Of a DNA stretch of 8,417 nucleotides, positions 1 to 5,173 are shown piece after piece. Below the pieces are notes generated by a model that saw only the letters and a program-made list of their open reading frames with translations, did no database searches and was not told where the DNA came from. A program made the position numbers and the translations under genes. Within the stretch, counting starts at the first letter, position 1; each line of letters begins with the position of its first letter. Source of the stretch: Streptosporangiaceae bacterium. Lineage in GTDB: Bacteria > Actinomycetota > Actinomycetes > Streptosporangiales > Streptosporangiaceae. The stretch is taken from contig JASHOI010000573.1 in assembly GCA_030041195.1 (NCBI GenBank), positions 1 to 8,417 on the forward strand, given 5' to 3'.

Positions 1-255
1 GAGGTGGCGCTCGACGCGGGCGCGGCCGCCGCCTACCTCGTTGACGACGCCTCGGACATCGATCCTTCCTGGCTGGACGGCGTCGCGACGGTCGGCGTGA
101 CCAGCGGCGCCTCGGTGCCCGAGGACCTCGTGTCCGGGGTGGTCGGCTGGCTCGCCGAGCAGGGGTTCGGCACCGTCGAAGAAGTAGAGGCGGTGCCAGA
201 GCGCATGGTGTTCGCGCTCCCCCACGAACTGCGCGAAAGCGCCGCCGACGGCTAG
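1..255 (+). CDS. ispH: IspH, 4-hydroxy-3-methylbut-2-enyl diphosphate reductase (C-terminal part)
   Basis: The gene enters from the left edge, open in frame from base 1, and stops at TAG 253-255; only the last 84 codons are present. IspH is the cytosolic [4Fe-4S] enzyme of the last step of the MEP pathway, reducing HMBPP to IPP and DMAPP. The visible part matches the third domain of the family: [14 protein letters not shown] near residues 31-44 of the fragment contains the Gly-Ala-Ser whose serine (codon 112-114) corresponds to a substrate diphosphate ligand in E. coli IspH. It is followed by the usual [20 protein letters not shown] ending. The cluster cysteines lie outside the window or upstream. 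A short A/T-rich inverted repeat lies about 85 bases past the stop. Identification rests on recognising the C-terminal motif. Confidence 0.9.
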   Translation, partial: EVALDAGAAAAYLVDDASDIDPSWLDGVATVGVTSGASVPEDLVSGVVGWLAEQGFGTVEEVEAVPERMVFALPHELRESAADG

Positions 256-337
256 AGCGTCGGCCGGGCAGCCGAACGGACCTCTTCCGGCGTCCGCTGC
301 TGCTCGCGGGTCGGTCGTCCGCTGGGCTGGGATTCCT

Positions 338-351
338 AAAAGATCTAGGAG
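338..351 (+). repeat. Dispersed repeat, partial copy 1
   Basis: AAAAGATCTAGGAG carries the conserved right part, GATCTAGGAG, of a short element also found inverted at 379-399 and again at 8291-8310. The left part, CAAGATC, is replaced here by CCTAAAA. Confidence 0.5.
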
Positions 352-388
352 GCTCGCGTGCAAATGCTGCACGTCAGGCTCCTAGATC
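342..388. terminator. Nested inverted repeat, candidate bidirectional terminator
   Basis: GATCTAGGAG at 342-351 is perfectly inverted as CTCCTAGATC at 379-388. Between them a second perfect stem, CGTGCA 357-362 and TGCACG 368-373, closes a 5-base loop. A transcript from either strand could form a two-part hairpin. It lies between the 3' ends of two converging genes, the usual place for a shared terminator. There is no long T-run on either side, so intrinsic termination is only inferred; a protein-binding site or REP-like element is also possible. Confidence 0.45.
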
Positions 389-399
389 ATTGGATCTTG
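379..399 (-). repeat. Dispersed repeat, copy 2
   Basis: Read on the minus strand this is CAAGATC, then CAAT, then GATCTAGGAG. It differs from the copy at 8291-8310 only in the short central spacer (CAAT against AAA). The core AGATC...GATCT is itself partly palindromic. Two nearly identical copies 8 kb apart suggest a genome-wide family. Confidence 0.6.
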
Positions 400-511
400 A
401 CCGGGGCGGGCGGGGGGCACGGGAGCGGCTTGTCGTGCGATCACGGAATCCGCGGCAGAGCCTCCTGTCAGGCGTGTCGGCCGACAGGGTTCCCCGCTCT
501 TGACGGCCGCT

Positions 512-1291
512 CTAACCCCGGCCGCCGCCGGGGCCGCGCGGATCGCGCTGCCCGAACGGCTCACGCTGCGCCGACCGTCCGCGCACCCCGAGGTCGCCGC
601 GCAGTTCCGCGCCCATATCACGGACGCACTGCGGCAGGCCCCGCGGCAGCGCGATGATCAGGCCGATGACGACCCCGCTGAACAGCCATGGCGCGACCCC
701 GGCCAAGGTGAGTATGGTCCCCTCGGCGGCGGACGTCAGCGAGTGGCGCACGGTATCCGCGTGCGAGGTCAGCAGCTCGGCGATGACCAGGGAGACCATG
801 AAGACCAGCGGCGGGGTGACCACGACAGCCAGCAGGGCGTCGCGGCGGGTGTAGCAGGCCGCCAGCGCGCAGCCGACCACAAAGCTCAGCCCGGTCAGCA
901 GCTCAAGATGCAGCCAGCCGGCCGCCTGAGTTCCCAGGAAGAACAGCAGGAACATCGCCACAATCGCGCCGCGCGCCGTCATCCGCGTTGCCGGAGGGCC
1001 ATCGCCGCCGCCGCTGCCGCCGCTCCCCGGCCGCGGCGCAAGCTCCCCGGAGGCTGCCCCGCCGGAACCGGTCGGTTGCGGGCGGCTTGGCCGGGCCCCG
1101 GGCGCGCCGCCCGGCTGGCCGGCGACCGCGATCGAGCCGGACGGGCTGACCTGCCCCGCGGCATCCGTTCTCAGGATGTCTCGCAACCAGCCCAGACGGA
1201 CCGGCCACACTCCCCGCTCGGCCCGCTCCCCGTGCGGCAAACCGTTCCCTCCTCCGTTCGCGGCGGTCATGCCGCCGTCAGCCGGCAGCAC
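512..1291 (-). CDS. DUF6542-like multi-pass membrane protein
   Basis: The 259-residue product starts at GTG 1291, overlapping the rmuC stop by a few codons; ATG 1270, just past that stop, is an equally possible start. Neither has a clear Shine-Dalgarno sequence. The first 100 residues are rich in Gly, Pro, Ala and Ser and look disordered. Hydrophobic segments follow at about 108-126, 132-148, 152-173 and 190-216, then a basic, Gly/Arg-rich tail. This plan and the position near ispH and ychF match the actinobacterial family annotated as DUF6542, whose function is unknown. It is probably co-transcribed with and translationally coupled to rmuC. The DUF assignment is from memory of family layout and gene neighbourhood. 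Confidence 0.7.
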   Translation of the reverse strand: MLPADGGMTAANGGGNGLPHGERAERGVWPVRLGWLRDILRTDAAGQVSPSGSIAVAGQPGGAPGARPSRPQPTGSGGAASGELAPRPGSGGSGGGDGPPATRMTARGAIVAMFLLFFLGTQAAGWLHLELLTGLSFVVGCALAACYTRRDALLAVVVTPPLVFMVSLVIAELLTSHADTVRHSLTSAAEGTILTLAGVAPWLFSGVVIGLIIALPRGLPQCVRDMGAELRGDLGVRGRSAQREPFGQRDPRGPGGGRG

Positions 1292-2549
1292 CCATCGCCC
1301 GAGGCCCGCTCACCAGCTGCGGCGCAGTCTTGTCGCCGCGCACCGGGCCCGTTTCCGCTACGAGGTCGGGGTCTGGATCGGGGATCAGGTCGGCCGCGGA
1401 CAAGGCCCGGACGGTCTCAACTACCGGCGTGGGCGCGCCGAGCTCCGCGTCGACCACGCCAAGCTCGTTGAGCTTACGGGCGGTCACCAGAACGCGGCCC
1501 TCCAGCGAGCCGATCGTCTTGTTGTAGCTGGACACCGCGCTCGTGAGGGCCTTGCCGAGGCCGTCCATGTGCTTGCCCATGCCCGCGATCCGGTCATAGA
1601 GCTCCCGGCCCAGGTCAAAAACGGCGCGGGCGTTCTCGGACAGAGCCTCCTGCTGCCAGGCGTACTGGGCGGTGCGCAGCATGGTGATCAGGGTGGTAGG
1701 GGTGGCAATATGCACTTTGTGGGTGATCGCGTGCTCTAGCAGCGCCGGGTCATGCTCGAGCGCGGGGGCCAGGAACGCCTCACCGGGGATGAACAGCACG
1801 ACGAACTCGGGTGCCGGGCTGAGCGCTGACCAGTAGGCCTTGGCGGCCAGCCGGTCCACGTGCTCGCGAAGGTGCCTGGCGTGCGCGTCCAGCCGGTTCT
1901 CGCGCACCGCGTCGTCGGTGGTCTCGGCGGCCTCCAGGTAGGCGGCGAGCGAGACCTTGGAGTCCACCACGATGTTCTTCCCCCCGGCCAGCCTGATCAC
2001 CATGTCCGGGCGCTGCATCCCGTCGTCGGTGGTCACGCCCACTTGCTCGTCAAAGTCGCACCGGGCGTTCATGCCCGCCATCTCGACGACCCGCCGCAGC
2101 TGCATCTCGCCCCACCTGCCGCGGGCCTCGGGCCGGCGCAGGGCTGTCACCAGGGCCTGGGTCTGGGCGCGCAACTCGTCCGAGCTCTGCCGGGCGACCA
2201 TCACCTGCTCGGCGAGGGCGGCCGCGGACCTGATCCTGGCCTCGTCGCTCTCGCGCAGCTGGATCTCCACGCGGGCGAGGGTTTCCCGGAGCGGCTGGAC
2301 CATGTGCTCCACGGCGGCCTTGCGGGTGTCGAGCTCGCCGGCCGCTCTGGCGTTGGCGGCCTCCAGCCGGCCCGCTGCCATCTCAAGGAACCGCTTGCTG
2401 CTCTGGTCCAGGGCCTCCCCGGCCAGTGACTGGAAATGCTCGGCGGCGGCCGTCTGGCTGGTCACATGGCTCCGCGCGTACAGGTACCCGATGAGCGCGC
2501 CCAGCGCGGCGCCAACCAGAAGGCCGGCCAGCAGCGAGATCGTGTTCAT
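1278..2549 (-). CDS. rmuC: RmuC family protein (DNA recombination / putative nuclease)
   Basis: The 423-residue protein begins with one membrane segment at about 4-24, so it is anchored with the rest in the cytoplasm. Residues 30-140 are Ala/Glu/Arg-rich and predicted coiled coil. The RmuC core follows: RGRWGE at 143-148, a DFDEQ motif near 165-169, RPDMVI at 180-185 and VVDSKVS at 194-200. These carry the acidic and lysine residues of a PD-(D/E)XK nuclease-like fold. PEFVVLFIPGEAF at 247-259 and the YNKTIGSLEGRVL region near 342-354 are also typical. RmuC in E. coli limits rearrangements at inverted repeats; its biochemical activity is poorly known. The start is ATG 2549, preceded by a weak GGCGAG. 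It is divergent from ychF and followed by the overlapping DUF6542-like gene. Confidence 0.92.
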   Translation of the reverse strand: MNTISLLAGLLVGAALGALIGYLYARSHVTSQTAAAEHFQSLAGEALDQSSKRFLEMAAGRLEAANARAAGELDTRKAAVEHMVQPLRETLARVEIQLRESDEARIRSAAALAEQVMVARQSSDELRAQTQALVTALRRPEARGRWGEMQLRRVVEMAGMNARCDFDEQVGVTTDDGMQRPDMVIRLAGGKNIVVDSKVSLAAYLEAAETTDDAVRENRLDAHARHLREHVDRLAAKAYWSALSPAPEFVVLFIPGEAFLAPALEHDPALLEHAITHKVHIATPTTLITMLRTAQYAWQQEALSENARAVFDLGRELYDRIAGMGKHMDGLGKALTSAVSSYNKTIGSLEGRVLVTARKLNELGVVDAELGAPTPVVETVRALSAADLIPDPDPDLVAETGPVRGDKTAPQLVSGPRAMGAAG

Positions 2550-2699
2550 ATCTCGCCATGCTCGCAGCCGCCGCTGACAGTTCCTGCCGCGACACGCCCG
2601 GGCCGGACGGGTGCTTCAAACCCGCATGTCCCCTATGGGCCATTGCGTCTCCTGCGCGCACGGGCGAGGGGCGGGCGTGTTGCGCCTAGACTCGCCGGG
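2550..2699. promoter_or_regulatory. Divergent promoter region between rmuC and ychF
   Basis: These 150 bases separate two genes that start in opposite directions, so they must serve both. The ychF side has a clear TAGACT -10 box. No confident -10 was found for rmuC. A weak hairpin, CGGGT 2608-2612 with ACCCG 2620-2624, and a small palindrome CCCTATGGG at 2631-2639 are visible, without known meaning. Confidence 0.6.
2687..2692 (+). promoter_or_regulatory. ychF -10 box, leaderless promoter
   Basis: TAGACT fits the actinobacterial TANNNT -10 consensus and ends 7 bases before the ychF GTG at 2700. That spacing places the transcription start at or next to the start codon, so the mRNA is predicted to be leaderless. 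This agrees with the absence of a separate Shine-Dalgarno sequence. The oligopeptidase gene has the same hexamer in nearly the same place. No good -35 box is seen. Confidence 0.6.
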
Positions 2700-3788
2700 G
2701 TGAGCCTGTCCATCGGCATCGTCGGCCTGCCCAACGTCGGCAAGTCCACCGTGTTCAACGCGCTGACGCGATCCACGGCGGTGGCATCCAACTACCCGTT
2801 CTCCACCAAAGACCCCAACGTGGGCATCGTCGGCGTCCCGGATCCGCGGCTGGCCGAGCTGGCCGGACTGTACGACAACGCCCCGGTCGTGCCCGCCGCG
2901 GTCAGGTTCGTGGACATCGCCGGGCTGGTCCGCGGCTCCTCGCATGGGCAGGGCCTGGGCAACCAGTTCCTGGCGCACATCCGGGAGACCGACGCGATCT
3001 GCCAGGTGGTCCGGGTCTTCAGCGACCCGGACGTGATGCACGTGGACGGCGACGTGGACCCGGAGCGGGACATCGACACGCTGGCGATCGAGCTGATCCT
3101 GGCTGACGTGCAGACGCTGGAGAAGGCCATACCGCGGCTGGCCAAGGAGGCGAAGTTCGCCAAGGACCCGGCGAAGGTCCGGGCGGCCGACGCCGCCGTC
3201 AAGGCGCAGCAGGTGCTCGACGGCGGGACCACGCTGTTCGCGGGGGCCGCGGAGGCCGGGATCGACGTGGCCGACGTGCGCGAGCTGCAGCTGCTGACGG
3301 CTAAGCCGTTCGTGTACGCGTTCAACATGGACGAAGCCGAGCTGGGCGACAAGCCGATGCGCGAGCGGCTGACCGAGCTGGTGGCGCCCGCGCAGGCGGT
3401 GTTCCTCGACGCGAAGACCGAGGCCGAGCTAGCCGAGCTGCCCGAGGAGGAGGCGGCCGAGCTGATGGCCGAGCTCGGGCTGGGCGAGCCGGGACTGGCC
3501 CAGCTCGCGCGGGCCTGCTTCGCGGCGCTGGGCCTGTCCACCTTCCTGACCGCGGGCCCGAAGGAGGCGCGGGCATGGACGATCCGGGCCGGGGCCACGG
3601 CGCCGGAGGCCGCCGGGGTGATCCACTCCGATTTCCAGCGCGGGTTCATCAAGGCCGAGGTTGTCTCGTTCGATGACCTGATGGCCGCGGGGTCGATCGC
3701 GGCGGCGCGGGCGGCCGGCAAGGCGCGGATCGAGGGCCGGGACTACGTGATGCACGACGGCGACGTGGTCGAGTTCCGCCACAGCTGA
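2700..3788 (+). CDS. ychF: YchF/OLA1 family P-loop ATPase, redox- and ribosome-associated
   Basis: The 362-residue protein (the family is usually about 363) is an Obg-related P-loop NTPase that prefers ATP and binds ribosomes. Walker A is GLPNVGKS at 9-16 and G3 is DIAG at 72-75. The G4 position is NMDE at 209-212, the NxxE form that explains ATP preference in this family. A helical coiled-coil region spans about 125-200, and a TGS domain about 280-362. The frame is open further upstream, but GTG 2700 directly precedes the conserved SIGIVGLPNVGKS and lies just after a -10 box. The ending is odd: family members end ...FRFNV or ...FLFNV, but this one ends DGDVVEFRHS. The normal ending is found displaced at 4337-4378, beyond hicAB. 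Confidence 0.95.
   Translation: MSLSIGIVGLPNVGKSTVFNALTRSTAVASNYPFSTKDPNVGIVGVPDPRLAELAGLYDNAPVVPAAVRFVDIAGLVRGSSHGQGLGNQFLAHIRETDAICQVVRVFSDPDVMHVDGDVDPERDIDTLAIELILADVQTLEKAIPRLAKEAKFAKDPAKVRAADAAVKAQQVLDGGTTLFAGAAEAGIDVADVRELQLLTAKPFVYAFNMDEAELGDKPMRERLTELVAPAQAVFLDAKTEAELAELPEEEAAELMAELGLGEPGLAQLARACFAALGLSTFLTAGPKEARAWTIRAGATAPEAAGVIHSDFQRGFIKAEVVSFDDLMAAGSIAAARAAGKARIEGRDYVMHDGDVVEFRHS
3748..3778 (+). repeat. Left direct repeat (attL-like) inside the ychF 3' end
   Basis: These 31 bases, starting TGATGCACGACGGCG, match 4335-4365 at 30 of 31 positions; the one difference is A3754 against G4341. Identity stops sharply on both sides. Here the repeat encodes the MHDGDVVEFR end of YchF. Confidence 0.9.
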
Positions 3789-3803
3789 ACGTCAGAGGCG
3801 ACT

Positions 3804-3819
3804 CCTACCGTAGGTACGG
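3804..3819. promoter_or_regulatory. Overlapping palindromes upstream of hicA
   Basis: Two palindromes overlap: CCTAC-C-GTAGG at 3804-3814 and CCGTA-GG-TACGG at 3808-3819. They are flanked by two direct copies of GAACGTCA at 3787-3794 and 3828-3835. The group lies about 45 bases upstream of the hicA -10 box. It could be an operator for hicAB, a ychF terminator, or a recombinase site of the cassette; the sequence does not decide. Confidence 0.4.
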
Positions 3820-3861
3820 CCAGCGACGAACGTCATCGCGCTGCAGCGCCAAGTGGCTACG

Positions 3862-3867
3862 TACACT
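3862..3867 (+). promoter_or_regulatory. Candidate hicAB -10 box
   Basis: TACACT fits TANNNT. A start of transcription 7-8 bases later would give a leader of about a dozen bases, just containing the AGGA (3875-3878) that precedes GTG 3886. No clear -35 box is present. Confidence 0.45.
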
Positions 3868-3885
3868 ACGAGACAGGATCACCAG

Positions 3886-4101
3886 GTGACGAAGCCCGTC
3901 CGACACAACCAGCGCTCAATGAAACGGTTGCTTGAGGCAAACGGCTGGACCGAAGCCGCCGGAGGCAAGCACGTCGTGAAGATGACCAAGCCAGGTCATA
4001 GGCCGATCACGCTGCCCCATGACAAGGGTGGGGGCGGATACCCGATCGGGTTATCGATGGCGATCATGCGGCAGGCAGGACTTAAGGGAGGCAACGAGTG
4101 A
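3886..4101 (+). CDS. hicA: HicA family mRNA interferase toxin
   Basis: The 71-residue protein has the small dsRBD-like HicA fold pattern: RSMKRLLEANGW at 10-21, then GGKHVVKM at 26-33 with the conserved catalytic histidine (His29), then the strand PITLPHD at 40-46 and a closing helix MAIMRQAGL at 58-66. HicA cleaves mRNA and stops growth until HicB neutralises it. GTG 3886 is chosen because AGGA lies 7 bases upstream and a -10 box sits just before that. GTG 3853 (82 aa) would lie upstream of the -10 box, and ATG 3919 would remove residues usually present before the first helix. The stop overlaps the hicB start, the toxin-first order usual for hicAB. The gene lies within the insertion at ychF. 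Confidence 0.85.
   Translation: MTKPVRHNQRSMKRLLEANGWTEAAGGKHVVKMTKPGHRPITLPHDKGGGGYPIGLSMAIMRQAGLKGGNE
4084..4091 (+). promoter_or_regulatory. Strong hicB ribosome binding site
   Basis: AAGGGAGG lies within the end of hicA, 6 bases before GTG 4098 and 9 before ATG 4101. It is the strongest Shine-Dalgarno seen in the window. It would favour translation of antitoxin over toxin, whose own site is weaker. Confidence 0.6.
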
Positions 4102-4337
4102 TGGCCGAAGAGGTGTACACCGTGCGCGTCCACCACGAGCCCGGCGAGGAGCTATGGGCGGAAGTCCTGGAGTTGCCCGGCTGCTTCGCTGCCGGTGCCG
4201 ACATGGAGGAGCTGCGCGAGGCCCTGACCGAAGCGATCAGTCTCTACCTCTCCGAACCTGGCCACGTAACACACGTCGAGCTGGAAGATGAGCCAGGTTC
4301 GGTAACGGAGCACCGGATGCTGGCCCGAACCGCCTGA
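4098..4337 (+). CDS. hicB: HicB family antitoxin, short form
   Basis: The product (79 residues from GTG 4098, 78 from ATG 4101) has the HicB partial RNase-H-like domain: YTVRVHHEPGEELWAEVLEL, then PGCFAAGAD and the helix ELREALTEAISLYL. LPGC at 25-28 (ATG numbering) is the family hallmark. It is expected to bind HicA and mask its active site. The C-terminal part is short and acidic, with no recognisable helix-turn-helix or ribbon-helix-helix domain, so autoregulation by DNA binding as in longer HicB proteins is doubtful. It overlaps hicA by 1-4 bases. Its TGA stop, 4335-4337, is made from the first three bases of the right direct repeat, so the insertion boundary fixes where the protein ends. 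Confidence 0.85.
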   Translation: MMAEEVYTVRVHHEPGEELWAEVLELPGCFAAGADMEELREALTEAISLYLSEPGHVTHVELEDEPGSVTEHRMLARTA

Positions 4338-4365
4338 TGCGCGACGGCGACGTGGTCGAGTTCCG
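4335..4365 (+). repeat. Right direct repeat (attR-like)
   Basis: This is the second copy of the 31-base ychF segment at 3748-3778, 30 of 31 identical. It begins with the hicB stop codon and continues into the displaced ychF ending. Confidence 0.9.
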
Positions 4366-4378
4366 GTTCAACGTGTAG
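4337..4378 (+). pseudogene. ychF: Displaced original 3' end of ychF
   Basis: In the ychF reading frame these bases encode MRDGDVVEFRFNV and then TAG. This is the ending expected for a YchF protein, now cut off from the gene body by hicAB. The fragment begins with ATG, and its A is also the last base of the hicB stop (TGATG), so it could be read as a 13-codon mini-ORF after hicB. It is judged to be a remnant rather than a functional gene. Confidence 0.85.
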
Positions 4379-4384
4379 CCGTCG

Positions 4385-5173
4385 ATGGACAGCCCCGACT
4401 GCCTGCCGGGCCAGGTCTTTTCCTATGCGCGGCTGGTGACGGAGCAAGTCGGCGCGAGCCTGGGCGGACGGCTGCGCGCGGCCTACCTGCACGGGTCGGC
4501 CGTGCTCGGCGGCTGGGTGCCGGAACGCAGCGACGTGGACATGCTGTTTGTCGCCGACGACGGCGTGCCCGGCCATGCGGTGGAAGCGATGGCCACCGCG
4601 CTGGCCGTGGCACGGCCCGCCTGCCCCGGCTCGGGGCTTGAATGCACCGCGGTCACGGCCGGGCAGGCCGCGCGCCCGCGCCCGCCGTGGAAGTTCCTGC
4701 TGCACGTCGCCGAAGCCCCGGGCGGCACCGACGTGTGCATCGTCGCGGGCGATGACCACCCAGGAGACCCCGACCTGCTGATGCACTACACGGTGTGCCG
4801 CGCAGCCGGATGGCCCGTGTGCGGGCCGGCGCCGCTGGAGCTGATCGGCAGCGTGCCCCGGCCGGCGGTGCTCGGTTACCTGGCCGGCGAACTCGGCTGG
4901 GGACTCGAGCACGGCTCCGAGGCCTACGCGGTGCTCAACGCCTGCCGTGCGCTGATCTTCCTGGCCGACGGGCGGATCGTGTCCAAGGTCGCTGGCGGCC
5001 GCATCGCGCTGCAGCGCGGCCTGGGGCCGCCCGCCGTACTCCGCCGTGCCCTGGACCAGCAGCAGGGCAGCGCCCCGAAGCAGGCAGCCGCGCCGGACGC
5101 GGCCGGCTTCGTCCACGCTGCCGCCACGATGCTCGGTTCCGCCGCCGGACCGGCGCCGGGCCATCCGGCGTGA
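4385..5173 (+). CDS. ANT/AadA-like nucleotidyltransferase (DUF4111-type)
   Basis: The 262-residue protein has the nucleotidyltransferase motif YLHGSAVLGGWVPERSDVDM at 34-53: Gly37-Ser38 followed by metal-binding Asp50 and Asp52. Glu86 in GLECTAV aligns with the catalytic-base glutamate of AadA (Glu87). Later, LLMHYTVCRAAGWPVCGPAP and ACRALIFLADGRIVSK resemble the C-terminal helical domain of ANT(3'')/ANT(9) enzymes. The likely reaction is transfer of AMP to a hydroxyl of an aminoglycoside or a similar small molecule; the substrate cannot be told. Such chromosomal homologues often give little resistance. There is no Shine-Dalgarno at ATG 4385, which lies 6 bases after the displaced ychF stop, so the gene was probably coupled to ychF before hicAB arrived. 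It ends directly against the convergent membrane-protein gene. Confidence 0.8.
   Translation: MDSPDCLPGQVFSYARLVTEQVGASLGGRLRAAYLHGSAVLGGWVPERSDVDMLFVADDGVPGHAVEAMATALAVARPACPGSGLECTAVTAGQAARPRPPWKFLLHVAEAPGGTDVCIVAGDDHPGDPDLLMHYTVCRAAGWPVCGPAPLELIGSVPRPAVLGYLAGELGWGLEHGSEAYAVLNACRALIFLADGRIVSKVAGGRIALQRGLGPPAVLRRALDQQQGSAPKQAAAPDAAGFVHAAATMLGSAAGPAPGHPA

Larger units (their letters stand above)
256..511. other. Convergent intergenic region between ispH and the DUF6542-like gene
   Basis: No convincing gene is seen here. The first 75 bases are GC-rich without clear structure. Bases 338-402 are A/T-richer than their surroundings and hold two facing copies of a short repeat, listed separately. 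The rest, 403-511, is GC-rich. Short open frames crossing the region have no recognisable protein features and are judged to be chance. Confidence 0.6.
3779..4365 (+). mobile_element. hicAB cassette inserted at the 3' end of ychF
   Basis: The 587-bp unit from the end of the left repeat to the end of the right repeat holds a new ychF tail with stop, an intergenic segment with palindromes, hicA, hicB, and one repeat copy. Its base composition is visibly less GC-rich than ychF or the following gene. The sequence right of the second repeat encodes the expected YchF ending (FNV-stop), so joining the left flank to the right repeat regenerates a standard ychF. Near-identical direct repeats at the 3' end of a housekeeping gene, with the gene kept intact, are typical of site-specific integration. 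There is no recombinase inside the unit, so movement would need one acting in trans, or homologous or illegitimate recombination. Exact ends within the repeat cannot be placed. Confidence 0.75.

Noticed and set aside
516..533. 7-bp GC hairpin at the end of the DUF6542-like gene (CCCCGGC / GCCGGGG)
   Set aside because: It lies in coding sequence for a Gly-rich tail, where such symmetry arises easily, and has no T-run after it.
500..1471. 323-codon open frame on the plus strand opposite the DUF6542-like gene and the end of rmuC
   Set aside because: Arg/Gln/Pro-rich product with no recognisable motif; antisense shadow of two genes with clear protein features.
2436..2699. Upstream extension of the ychF frame
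   Set aside because: The extra residues would precede the conserved YchF N-terminus, overlap rmuC and cross the TAGACT box; GTG 2700 fits the family start.
2792..3721. 309-codon minus-strand frame inside ychF
   Set aside because: Ser/Ala-rich mirror of a highly conserved gene, typical of high-GC DNA.
3853..3885. Longer hicA start at GTG 3853
   Set aside because: It would start upstream of the likely -10 box, and the better ribosome site precedes GTG 3886.
4244..5164. 306-codon minus-strand frame opposite the nucleotidyltransferase
   Set aside because: The plus-strand product has ordered catalytic motifs; this one is His/Arg/Gly-rich without family features.
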